NCBI RefSeq assembly: GCF_000855665.1
Contig: NZ_JXSS01000022.1
Coordinates: 1 to 40,370 of the forward strand
From: Lysobacter sp. A03
GTDB lineage: Bacteria; Pseudomonadota; Gammaproteobacteria; Xanthomonadales; Xanthomonadaceae
DNA length: 40,370 nucleotides
Direction: 5' to 3'
Shown: positions 15,943 through 23,450 of the stretch, piece after piece
How the letters are laid out: each line of letters starts with the position of its first letter
Position numbering within the stretch: the first letter of the stretch is position 1
Made by a program: the position numbers and the translations under genes
Notes under the pieces: generated by a model
What the model was told of the DNA's origin: nothing
The model's input: the letters and a program-made list of their open reading frames with translations, nothing else
Databases searched by the model: none

Positions 15943-16968
15943 CTAATCCGCCGGCGGCCATGCAAACAGAACGCTCATGCCGGGCCGGAAGCCGTCCACC
16001 TTCTGCACCGGACGTACCCGAACCTCGAAACTCTTCACGTCGTAACCGCTGGACTGGCGGGTCGAGCGCCAGGTCGCGAAATCGCCGGCGGGACTGATGA
16101 AATACACCTCGAACGCGACGTCTTCCATCTCCAGCGCAGGAATGTCACCGCGCAGCCGGGTTCCCATCCGGATGCCGCCGAACTGGTCCTCTCTCAGGTT
16201 CAACGAGACCCACATGCGATCGATATCGACCAGCGCAAAAACCGGGTATCCGGCGGGCACCAGTTCGCCGACGTCCACCAGACGCTTGCCGACCTCGCCG
16301 GTGATCGGCGCGCGGCCCTCGATCTCCGCCTTCGCGGCGCTCACCTCGGCCACCGCGCCTTCGGCCTGTCGCACCTGGGCCTGCGCGGCGGCCTTGTCCT
16401 CGCCGCGCGCACCGGCCAGGGCCATGTCGTACTGCGCGCGCGCGGCGGCCTCCAGCTCATTGGAACTGCGCTGCTGGGCCAGGGCCTCGTCGCGCTTCTG
16501 CCGGGTCATCCCGCCTTGGCGGTGGAAATTCTCCACCCGCCGGTAGGTGGCTCGGGATAGCTCGGCACCGGCTCGCGCGCGCCGCCAGTTGGCTTCCGCA
16601 GCGCGGATGTCCTCCGAGCGTGCGCCCTCCTCGGCCTTGCTGGCCTGCGCGCGCGCCGCGTCCAGCACCGCGTCCGCCTGCTCCTGCTTGGCGGCGACCT
16701 CGGGACTGTCGAGCTCGAACAACACCTGTCCGGCCTCGACCCGGTCACCCTCGTGCACGAGCAGTTTCGAGACGCGCGCACTGATTTTTGTCGATACGTT
16801 GATGCTGTCCGCGTCTGCCATGCCCTGCACGACGTCCGCGGGGGCGCGGAAGGCCAGCCACAGACCGGCCACGACGAGCGCCACGACGACCACGATTGCG
16901 CCAACGCCCACCCACCGGCGCAGGTGGGCCGGCTGCGCTGCGTTACCGGCGGTCCCGTTCTCGCTCAT
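15943..16968 (-). CDS. HlyD-family periplasmic adaptor (membrane fusion protein)
   Basis: 341 residues: short cytoplasmic N-terminus, one membrane anchor (VGVGAIVVVVALVVAGLWLAF, about 20-40), a lipoyl half-domain (ISARVSKLLVHEGDRVEAGQVL), a long Ala/Glu/Arg-rich coiled coil (about 90-215), the second lipoyl half (APITGEVGKRLVDVGELVPAG) and a beta-barrel domain. This is the layout of YbhG/EmrA-type adaptors that join inner-membrane permeases to TolC. Its ATG overlaps the stop of the TolC-like gene as ATGA. It should bridge the two downstream permeases with the outer-membrane channel; the substrate is unknown. Confidence 0.92.
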   Translation of the reverse strand: MSENGTAGNAAQPAHLRRWVGVGAIVVVVALVVAGLWLAFRAPADVVQGMADADSINVSTKISARVSKLLVHEGDRVEAGQVLFELDSPEVAAKQEQADAVLDAARAQASKAEEGARSEDIRAAEANWRRARAGAELSRATYRRVENFHRQGGMTRQKRDEALAQQRSSNELEAAARAQYDMALAGARGEDKAAAQAQVRQAEGAVAEVSAAKAEIEGRAPITGEVGKRLVDVGELVPAGYPVFALVDIDRMWVSLNLREDQFGGIRMGTRLRGDIPALEMEDVAFEVYFISPAGDFATWRSTRQSSGYDVKSFEVRVRPVQKVDGFRPGMSVLFAWPPAD

Positions 16969-18365
16969 TGCTCCAGCACCTTGTCGGCCTTGCGGAAATA
17001 GTCGTGGTACTCGTCGAGTCGGCCGCTGATTTCCAGCAGGCGCGCCAGCGCCACGTCGTAGTCGTAGGCCGCCTGCGCGCGCTCGACCATCGCGCCACCC
17101 AGCTGCAGGCGGGCATCGATGACGTCGAGCGAGGTCACCTGGCCTTCGCGAAACGACAGCTCCTGCAGGCGCAGGTTCTCCCGGGACAATTCGATCGAGC
17201 TGTCCAGCAACAGGTACTGCTGGCGTGCCGATTCCAGCTCGTTGTAGGCCTTGCTTACGCCCGAAGTGATCTGGTTGCGTGCCTCGCGCAGCCCGGCCTC
17301 GGCCGCGAGCTCCTGCTCGCGGGCGGCAGCAATCTGGGCGGGCCGGTTGCTGCCCGACAGGAACGTGTATTTCACGCCGATGCCGAATGCCCAGTCGGGA
17401 TCCGTGATCAGCGCATCCTCGCGATGCAGGTCGTACTGGCCGAAGGCATACACCTGCGGCTTCAACTTGGCCTGCTGCACCTTCACGCCCTCGCTCGCCT
17501 GCTCACCGAGCGCCTGCAGGCGCCGGATCTGCGGGTGCCGGGAAAGCGCCTGATCGCGGTACATCTCCATCGGCTCCGTCGAGTTGCTGATCACGAACAA
17601 TGGGGTCGTGGTGGCGATGGGTCGATCGCTGCGCAACAGGTTGGCCAGCGACTCACTGATGGTGTCCAGATCGTTGATCGCGCGCTGGTAGTCGCGCTCG
17701 GCCTGATCGCGGGCCACGGTCGCCTGCAGTCGCTGCGCCCGGGTCGCAAAGCCTTCGCGTTCGAGCTTTTCGGCATTCTCCACATGGCGCTGCAAGCCGT
17801 CGCGCACATCGCGGCGAACCTCCAGCGCCTGTCGCGCCAGTTGCTGACCGAAATACCGCTGCACCAGTTGCAGCACCTGCGATTGCGACTCAAGGTCTCG
17901 CTCCGCCGTTGCCTGGCGCACCGCGGCAGCAGCGGCCGCCTGCGCCGCCGGAATCTGCCCGCCGCTGTAGATCGGCACCACGGTGCTCAACACCGGGCGC
18001 AACCGCCAGTCGCGTTCGCGGAACTGCAGCGGGCTGGGAATACCAAACGCCCCGGCGACCGGCGCCAATGAGCCCAGCGGCAGGGACAGCGTTTTCTGGA
18101 ACTGCATCTCCCGCACGTCGATCGACACCTCGGGAACCCGGAGCGAGCGGGTGGCCTGGGCCAGGTCGAGCTTGCCCCGCACGCTCGCGTCAGCAGCGGC
18201 CAGCGCGTCGGATGAATGCTCGAGCGTCCAACGGGCTTCTTCGAAGCTCAGTGCCTGCGCCGCCGGCTCCTGCGACCACGCGGCGCCGAACAGCGATATA
18301 CCGAGAAGGCAGAACAGTGCGCCGGAAGATTTGCGTGGATGGCGATTTCCCGGCATTCCAATCAT
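16965..18365 (-). CDS. TolC-family outer-membrane efflux channel
   Basis: 466 residues with a signal peptide (FCLLGISLFGAAWSQ) and two repeats of the outer-membrane efflux protein fold: long amphipathic helices rich in Ala, Glu, Gln and Arg, with TSLDVIDARLQL in the last helix, a strong TolC-family mark. The ATG at 18365 has GAGG 7 nt upstream. It is the first gene of a four-gene overlapping operon (channel, adaptor, two permeases). An 86-bp gap without a terminator separates it from the upstream copper chaperone gene, so they could share a transcript. Confidence 0.92.
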   Translation of the reverse strand: MIGMPGNRHPRKSSGALFCLLGISLFGAAWSQEPAAQALSFEEARWTLEHSSDALAAADASVRGKLDLAQATRSLRVPEVSIDVREMQFQKTLSLPLGSLAPVAGAFGIPSPLQFRERDWRLRPVLSTVVPIYSGGQIPAAQAAAAAAVRQATAERDLESQSQVLQLVQRYFGQQLARQALEVRRDVRDGLQRHVENAEKLEREGFATRAQRLQATVARDQAERDYQRAINDLDTISESLANLLRSDRPIATTTPLFVISNSTEPMEMYRDQALSRHPQIRRLQALGEQASEGVKVQQAKLKPQVYAFGQYDLHREDALITDPDWAFGIGVKYTFLSGSNRPAQIAAAREQELAAEAGLREARNQITSGVSKAYNELESARQQYLLLDSSIELSRENLRLQELSFREGQVTSLDVIDARLQLGGAMVERAQAAYDYDVALARLLEISGRLDEYHDYFRKADKVLEQ

Positions 18366-18451
18366 TCCCCGACCTCATCGCGAAATCGCCTGATCAAACC
18401 ACGATGCCTGGATGAAACCCACATCAGACGCCGGCGACAGAGATGGTTCGC

Positions 18452-18901
18452 CTACTTGCGGATCTCAAAATCGCCGGAAACCGTCCTGCCATCGTCAAGT
18501 TTGAAATCGATCCGGATCACATCGCCGGCCACGGGCGTGCGTTTGGGCTTCATCAGCATCATATGCAGGCCACCGGGTTTGAGCGTGACGCTCTCACCGG
18601 CGGGCACTGTGAGCTTCGGAATCGCGCGCATCTTCGCGATGCCATCCTCGAAGCGGGTCTCGTGGATGGACACGTCATCAAAGCCGGGACTGCTGCCCGA
18701 CACCACCGTCATCCCAGTGTCGCAGGGGTTGGCGATGGCACCGAACCCCGCGAGTACCGGGATGTTGGCGGGTGGCACGCGGATCCAGCCATCGTTGATT
18801 TTCGGCAGACACTCGGCATCGGCCGCCGCGGCCACTGGCGAGACCAGGCTGAATGCGACGGCGACGAGGGAACACAGCAGGGAAACGCGGAGGGTGTTCA
18901 T
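18452..18901 (-). CDS. Periplasmic copper chaperone, PCu(A)C family
   Basis: 149 residues with a signal peptide (MNTLRVSLLC to about VAAAADA). The copper(I) motif H-x10-M-x21-H-x-M is complete: H80, M91, H113, M115, with the family phrase LKPGGLHMML. PCu(A)C proteins hand Cu(I) to the CuA or CuB site of cytochrome c oxidase, usually together with a Sco protein, which is not seen here. The ATG at 18901 is used because the signal peptide starts there; an upstream extension to 19006 would overlap the divergent lipoprotein gene. The start lies only 38 bp from that gene, so control elements must be compact. It may be co-transcribed with the exporter operon. Confidence 0.9.
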   Translation of the reverse strand: MNTLRVSLLCSLVAVAFSLVSPVAAAADAECLPKINDGWIRVPPANIPVLAGFGAIANPCDTGMTVVSGSSPGFDDVSIHETRFEDGIAKMRAIPKLTVPAGESVTLKPGGLHMMLMKPKRTPVAGDVIRIDFKLDDGRTVSGDFEIRK

Positions 18902-18939
18902 GCCCTTATGATACCGACAGGTTGAGACTGGAGTCCGAG

Positions 18940-20505
18940 ATGCGCCGAACGCTGCCCTTCCTTGCTGTCGCCGTTGCGCTCGCCGCCTGTTCGGGCAAGC
19001 CTGCATCCGACTCCGAAGCCCCGCCTCCCGCCGCGAAACCCACGCCGCCGCCCGCGAGCACGGACGCCAATCCCGAAAGCGGCACCACGCGCCTGACCAT
19101 CTACAGCGGCGATTACGAGTCGTTGTCGGGCGATACCCTGGCGCGCCCCGGCATGCCGGGTTTTGCGCTGGTGGAGCGCCCCTTGCATTACAGCCTCCAG
19201 TCGGGCGTGAACTCCGTGTCGGCCAATGGCATGCCGCGCTCGATGGACGTGGAGGCCGCCCAGCTGCAGCCGCGCTCGGACGGCATCACCCTGGTGTCGC
19301 AACGCTTCGTCGCGCCCCTGTCGGGCACCGACGAGGTGATCGCCCAGGTGATCGGCCAGCGGATCGTGGTGGAGCACACCGCCGGCACCGCCAAACAGAG
19401 CGACAACGGCGTGTTGCTGGCCGCCAATGACGGGCTGACCCTGGCGCTGGGCGACGGCCGCATCAAGGTCATCCGCGATTACGACAACTTCAGCGTGGTC
19501 GATGGCAGCAAGCTGGTGCCGCAGCAGGCAGAGCTGCGCTGGACCGTGCAGGCGGACAACGCCGGCGACGCCAACTTCCTGCTCAGCTACCCGATGGGCG
19601 GCATGGCATGGCGCGCGGAGTATCGCGCCACGCTGGCCAATGCGGACGCCGAGGCCCAGGGCTGCACGCTGGCGCTGGACGGCGCCGCGCTGCTGGTCAA
19701 CCGCGCCGGCGTCGGATTTGGCAATGCGCGGATCACGCTGGTCGCCGGCGAGCCCGCACGCGCCAGCGGCCGTCCCGAGATGGCCATGCGCGGCAGCTAT
19801 GACGCCGCTTCCACTGCGGCGCCCAAGATGATGGACATGCCGTCGGTGCGTCAGTCCGGCGAGTACCACGCCTACGAACTGCCCAACAGCATCACCGTCG
19901 CCAATGGCGTGGTGGAGCGCGTGCCGCTGTTCGCCCAGTTGCCGGCGGTGGCCTGCGAGCGCGCATACACGGTCGGCCAGAGCGGCGAACCATGGATTCC
20001 GCCGCGGCCCCAGATCGAACCCGTACAGCGCGGCCAGACCGGCAAGCTGCCGGTTACCGCCACCGTATCGGTGAGTAATTCGAAGGACGCGGGACTGGGC
20101 CAGCCACTGCCGGCCGGCCGCGTGCGGGTGTTCGACGGCAGCGACTTCCTCGGCGAATCGATGCTGGCGCATACCGCCGAGGGCGCCGACATCACCCTGG
20201 AAGTCGGCCGGCCCTTTGACCTGCGCGCCGAGCGCGAAGCCACCGATTTCCGCCTGGATCGGGCTGGACGCACGATCACCGAGTCATTCGCGATCACCCT
20301 GGGCAACGCCAAGGACAAGGACGCGACCATCCAGGTGTTGGAAAACCTGCCGCGCTGGAGCGACTGGGAAATCATCGAGTCCAGCGTGCCGGCGACGAGG
20401 AAGGGCGCGAACCAGGTGGAGTTCGACGTGCCGGTACCGGCCAAGGGCGAGACCGTGCTGACCTATACCGTCCGCTATCGCTGGACCCAGGGCGACACGC
20501 CGTGA
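18940..20505 (+). CDS. DUF4139-domain lipoprotein
   Basis: 521 residues beginning with a lipoprotein signal peptide: the lipobox L14-A-A-C17 is followed by a Pro/Ala-rich linker (about 25-45). The remainder matches the character of DUF4139 proteins: a beta-rich N-terminal half and a C-terminal part with VSVSNSKDAGLGQPLPAGRVRVF and a final ALTYTVRYRW-like end (here VLTYTVRYRW). It should be anchored in the envelope facing the periplasm. The function of the family is not established. The ATG at 18940 is preceded by GGAG at 6 nt spacing and begins at the signal peptide. It overlaps the next gene as GTGA, implying coupled translation with the enoyl-CoA isomerase-like protein, a pairing for which I have no explanation. 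Confidence 0.8.
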   Translation: MRRTLPFLAVAVALAACSGKPASDSEAPPPAAKPTPPPASTDANPESGTTRLTIYSGDYESLSGDTLARPGMPGFALVERPLHYSLQSGVNSVSANGMPRSMDVEAAQLQPRSDGITLVSQRFVAPLSGTDEVIAQVIGQRIVVEHTAGTAKQSDNGVLLAANDGLTLALGDGRIKVIRDYDNFSVVDGSKLVPQQAELRWTVQADNAGDANFLLSYPMGGMAWRAEYRATLANADAEAQGCTLALDGAALLVNRAGVGFGNARITLVAGEPARASGRPEMAMRGSYDAASTAAPKMMDMPSVRQSGEYHAYELPNSITVANGVVERVPLFAQLPAVACERAYTVGQSGEPWIPPRPQIEPVQRGQTGKLPVTATVSVSNSKDAGLGQPLPAGRVRVFDGSDFLGESMLAHTAEGADITLEVGRPFDLRAEREATDFRLDRAGRTITESFAITLGNAKDKDATIQVLENLPRWSDWEIIESSVPATRKGANQVEFDVPVPAKGETVLTYTVRYRWTQGDTP

Positions 20506-21281
20506 GCCACGTCAAGGCCACGGTCCATGGCGACGTGGTCGAGTTGCAACTGGCACGTGCGCCGGTCAACGCGCTGGACCCGGCCCTGTGCCGGGAGTTG
20601 CACCACGCGGTGGCTTCGGCGATCGGCGAGGGCGCGCGCGGCATTGTGCTGACCGGCTCGCCGCGGATCTTCTCCGCCGGACTGGATGTTCCCCACCTGC
20701 TCTCACTGGGTGATGACCGCAAGGCCATCACCGAGGCCTGGCAGGCGTTTTTCGGCGCGGCTCGCGCGCTCGCGGCGAGCCCGATCCCGGTGGTTGCCGC
20801 GATCACTGGCCACGCGCCGGCGGGTGGGTGCGTGTACGCGCTGTGCTGCGACTACCGGATCATGGCGGCCGGGGATTTCCGTATCGGGCTGAATGAGACC
20901 CGGGTCGGCCTGATCGCCCCCGAGGGCATCCAGCGCCTGATGCGCCGTGTGGTCGGGCCGCACCGCGCCGAGCGCTTGCTGGTGTCCGGAGAGATGGTCG
21001 ATGCGGCCACTGCGCTGCGGATCGGGCTGGTCGATGAGCTGATCGACATGGGCCCTGAGCACGACACCAGCGGCCTCGTCGGGCGCGCGCATGAGTGGCT
21101 GCAAGCGCTGTTGGCCCTGCCGCACGACGCCATGCGCCATACGCGTGATATTGCCCGCACCGAGGTGGTCGAAGCCCTGCAGCCCGAGCACGTGGATCTG
21201 GAGCGTTTCGTGGATGCCTGGTTTGAACCCGGCACGCAGAGCGCACTGAAGGCGCTGGTGGCACAGCTGGGTAAAAAATAG
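20502..21281 (+). CDS. Crotonase-family protein, likely delta3-delta2-enoyl-CoA isomerase
   Basis: 259-residue crotonase fold protein. The oxyanion loops are FSAGLDV (near 57) and HAPAGGCVYALCCDYRIM (104-121). The first crotonase glutamate is missing (GGCVYAL in place of GGGLELA), while E132 in GLNETRVGLIAP is kept. This single-Glu pattern and the phrase CDYRIM...IGLNET.LGIIAP closely resemble the mitochondrial ECI1 isomerase, so isomerisation of 3-enoyl-CoA to trans-2-enoyl-CoA during unsaturated fatty acid oxidation is more likely than hydration. The start is GTG at 20502, overlapping the previous stop. It is followed by the repeat-bearing spacer, with no canonical terminator. Confidence 0.88.
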   Translation: MSHVKATVHGDVVELQLARAPVNALDPALCRELHHAVASAIGEGARGIVLTGSPRIFSAGLDVPHLLSLGDDRKAITEAWQAFFGAARALAASPIPVVAAITGHAPAGGCVYALCCDYRIMAAGDFRIGLNETRVGLIAPEGIQRLMRRVVGPHRAERLLVSGEMVDAATALRIGLVDELIDMGPEHDTSGLVGRAHEWLQALLALPHDAMRHTRDIARTEVVEALQPEHVDLERFVDAWFEPGTQSALKALVAQLGKK

Positions 21282-21340
21282 GACTTCGCCTATAGCAGGG
21301 GGGGAAAGCGCCGCACCTTCCGAATAGCCGAGGCGCCCGA

Positions 21341-21451
21341 GGGTGAATGTCCTTGTTTGCGAATGTCCCCCGGCACCGATGAAGCCGGTGCCTCCTCCTT
21401 TATTTCGCACCCAAGGGCATTCACCCCCGCCGTTTCAGCATGACGGTGGTT
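21341..21451 (+). repeat. REP-like structured repeat, copy 1
   Basis: Outer arms GGGTGAATGTCCTTG (21341-21355) and CAAGGGCATTCACCC (21412-21426) pair over 15 positions with one G-U; a second stem GCGAA/TTCGC (21359-21363/21404-21408) and an inner hairpin GGCACCG/CGGTGCC (21372-21378/21386-21392) lie inside. Read on the minus strand, GGAG stands beside the inner hairpin, as in REP elements recognised by RAYT transposases. About 91 bp from 21361 match copy 3 at 36206 with few differences. Confidence 0.85.
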
Positions 21452-21523
21452 GTAGAAGCAAAAGCCCAGCCGTTCGATGTCCGCGTAACGCTGCGATCTG
21501 ACAGCGGGACCTGTTGGCCTTCG

Positions 21524-21576
21524 GGGCGAAATAAAGGAGGAGGCATCCGCCACCGGGTGCCGGGGGACATTCGCCC
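21524..21576 (-). repeat. REP-like structured repeat, copy 2 (inverted)
   Basis: Reverse-oriented short copy. It shares the 17-nt block GAATGTCCCCCGGCACC and the 16-nt block TCCTCCTTTATTTCGC (both read on the minus strand) with copy 1. The arms GGGCGAA/TTCGCCC pair, and the inner hairpin GGCATCC/GGGTGCC pairs with one G-U although its sequence differs from copy 1. Copies 1 and 2 form an inverted pair like a BIME. Confidence 0.8.
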
Positions 21577-21650
21577 GGAAGGTCGGCAGGTCGCGCCCCT
21601 CGGCGGCCCACAGATCTCCCCCGCCCAGCAGGTCACAGCCTGCGCGCTGG

Positions 21651-22529
21651 TTACGCGCCGGTCGCGACCGGGCGCGACGGGTCCTCGATCCAACCACTCC
21701 AGGAACCGGTGAACAACTTCGCGCCGGGCAGTCCGGCGTGCTCCATCGCGAGCAGGTGATGGCAGGCGGTCACGCCGGAGCCGCACATCACTACGACATC
21801 GTGCGGGTCACGCCCTTCGAGCAGATCGGTGAACTCCTGCCGGAGCGTGGTCGCGGGTTTGAATCGGCCGTCGTCCAGGTTTTCCGCGTAGGGCCGGTTG
21901 ATCGCGCCGGGGACGTGCCCGGCGACCTTGTCGATCGGCTCCACGTCGCCGCGGTACCGCTCGCTGGCGCGCGCATCCAGCAGCATTCCGCCAGCGGCCA
22001 GATGCGCCTGGACCTGCGGCGCATCGAACAGGAGCGCCCGGTCGAAGTCGGCGTGGTAGGCCACCGGCGTCGACGAGACGGGCGTACCGACCTCCACCAG
22101 GCATCCCTGCGCGGTCCAGCTTTTCCAGCCTCCATCCAGCACCGCGACGTCGCGGTGCCCGAGCGCACGCAGCAGGAACCACGCGCGTGCGGCTGAAAGC
22201 CCGCCGTCGCCGGCGTCGTAGACCACCACCTGGTGATCCGGGGTGATGCCCCACTCGCCCAGCCTGGCGGTAAAGTCCTCAGCCGATGGCCAGGGATGGC
22301 GGCCGCCGGGACGCGAATGGTCCGACAGATCGCGATCCAGGGCGGCGAAGTACGCGCCGGGGACATGGGACTGGCGATACGCGCGCTCGCATGCGGCCGG
22401 GTCGGCGAGCGACGACCGCGCGTCAAGCACCACTACATCCGGACGACCCAGCGCCGTGGCCAGCTCCTCCACCGATAGCAGGGTTTGCCACCTCGGCTCG
22501 GAACCAGGATTGGAAACCTGATCAGTCAT
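21651..22529 (-). CDS. sseA: 3-mercaptopyruvate/thiosulfate sulfurtransferase (SseA-type)
   Basis: 292 residues in two rhodanese domains: an inactive N-terminal one (VVVLDARSSL near 32, SHVPGAYF near 55, VVVYDAGDGG near 101, lacking a catalytic Cys) and an active C-terminal one (LLDARASERYRGDVEPID, GHVPGAIN) with the active-site loop C249-GSGVTA. The CGSGVTA loop is the form found in mercaptopyruvate sulfurtransferases, whereas thiosulfate rhodaneses carry more basic loops, so transfer of sulfane sulphur from 3-mercaptopyruvate is the best guess. The ATG at 22529 overlaps the Nudix gene stop as ATGA; the three genes DUF1289-nudix-sseA are one coupled operon. Confidence 0.92.
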   Translation of the reverse strand: MTDQVSNPGSEPRWQTLLSVEELATALGRPDVVVLDARSSLADPAACERAYRQSHVPGAYFAALDRDLSDHSRPGGRHPWPSAEDFTARLGEWGITPDHQVVVYDAGDGGLSAARAWFLLRALGHRDVAVLDGGWKSWTAQGCLVEVGTPVSSTPVAYHADFDRALLFDAPQVQAHLAAGGMLLDARASERYRGDVEPIDKVAGHVPGAINRPYAENLDDGRFKPATTLRQEFTDLLEGRDPHDVVVMCGSGVTACHHLLAMEHAGLPGAKLFTGSWSGWIEDPSRPVATGA

Positions 22530-23161
22530 GACACGTGCTCCAGTCGCTGCCGCAGGTTCATCAGGATAGAGGCGGTGACGCCCCAGATGCGTTGGGCGGG
22601 ATAGCGATACTCCCAGACTTCGCGTGTACGGCCCCGGTAATCCACGCGCTGGCCGACCAGGTTGGCCGGGTCAAGCAGGAACTCCAGCGGCACCTCGAAC
22701 ACCTCGGCGACCTCGCCGGGATCGGCATGGATGCGGTGTGCCGGGTCGATCATCGCGACCACCGGAATCACCCGGAAGCCGGTGACAGTAAGCAGCGGAT
22801 CCAGCAGACCCAAGGGGGTGACCTGCGTCGGGGACACGCCGATTTCCTCGTCGGTCTCGCGCAGGGCAGCGGCGACGGCATCCGCGTCGAACGGCTCCAC
22901 CCGGCCGCCGGGAAACGCCACCTGCCCGCCGTGATGGCGCAATGCATCGGTACGTCGGGTCAGGATGACCTGGGTCGCGTCCGGCCGCGGCACGAGGCCG
23001 ACCAGGACCGCGGCATCCAACTGCGGGTCACCCGGCAACAGAAGATCATCCAGTTCGGCCAGGTTCCAGGCCGGACCGGTCGGCGGCGTCCACAGCGGAT
23101 GCAGTGCGCGCCGGAGCCGGCCGCTGGCGTCCAGGCGCGCAACCAGCGCCGGGTCGCTCAC
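22526..23161 (-). CDS. Nudix hydrolase, NudL-like CoA pyrophosphatase
   Basis: 211-residue protein with a Nudix box at about 85-109 (GGRVEPFDAD...LRETDEEIGV) directly preceded by LTRRTDALRHHGGQVAFP, the UPF0035 motif that marks CoA-diphosphatases of the NudL group. These cleave CoA to 4'-phosphopantetheine and 3',5'-ADP, with divalent metal held by the Glu residues of the box. The start is GTG at 23161, which overlaps the stop of the DUF1289 gene as GTGA; upstream in-frame codons belong to that gene's region. Confidence 0.88.
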   Translation of the reverse strand: MSDPALVARLDASGRLRRALHPLWTPPTGPAWNLAELDDLLLPGDPQLDAAVLVGLVPRPDATQVILTRRTDALRHHGGQVAFPGGRVEPFDADAVAAALRETDEEIGVSPTQVTPLGLLDPLLTVTGFRVIPVVAMIDPAHRIHADPGEVAEVFEVPLEFLLDPANLVGQRVDYRGRTREVWEYRYPAQRIWGVTASILMNLRQRLEHVS

Positions 23162-23343
23162 CCGCGCCCTGCCTCGCGATCGGGCAATACGACGTCCATC
23201 AGGTGCGTACGCTCGCGATCGTCCATCTGCGACCAGCGGGCAATCTCGTCGCCGGTGCGGTGGCAGCCGTCGCACCGGCCGCGCTCATCCAGACAACACA
23301 CGCCGGTGCAGGGAGTGAGCATGGGCGGCAAGGGCTGGTACAC
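23158..23343 (-). CDS. DUF1289 small Cys-rich protein
   Basis: 61 residues with the family pattern PCTGVCCLDERGRCDGCHRT: C12, C16, C24 and C27 in C-x3-C-x7-C-x2-C spacing, followed by GDEIARW. The cysteines suggest a zinc or Fe-S site; no function is established. The GTG start at 23343 is chosen because AGGAG lies 7 nt upstream; the frame is open to 23433, but the extra residues read through the hairpin downstream of the FKBP gene. First gene of an operon with nudix and sseA. Confidence 0.8.
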   Translation of the reverse strand: MYQPLPPMLTPCTGVCCLDERGRCDGCHRTGDEIARWSQMDDRERTHLMDVVLPDREAGRG

Positions 23344-23384
23344 GGCGAGACTCCTGAAAGCGATATTCCATATGCCAGAAACGC

Positions 23385-23410
23385 GTTGCGCCGGACAGGG
23401 CCGGCGCAAC
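23385..23410 (-). terminator. Hairpin downstream of the FKBP gene
   Basis: GTTGCGCCGG, 6-nt loop, CCGGCGCAAC: a perfect 10-bp stem 40 bp after the FKBP stop. On the minus strand it is followed only by GCGTTTCT, so it is either a weak intrinsic terminator or an mRNA 3'-end stabiliser. Confidence 0.55.
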
Positions 23411-23450
23411 GTTTGGGACGGGTCGCGGACCAAGCCGCGGGTACACGTTT

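Larger units (their letters stand above)
21282..21650. other. Gene-free spacer with a pair of REP-like elements
   Basis: 369 bp between convergent genes. Contains repeat copy 1 (21341-21451), a connecting stretch of about 70 bp with no recognisable feature, and an inverted copy 2 (21524-21576). Short open frames across it on both strands are produced by the repeat and lack ribosome binding sites. Confidence 0.85.

Noticed and set aside
21290-21697. 135-codon minus-strand frame across the spacer, and a 90-codon plus-strand frame at 21440
   Set aside because: Both are translations of the REP-like repeat and of the sseA 3' end; no start signal or family resemblance.
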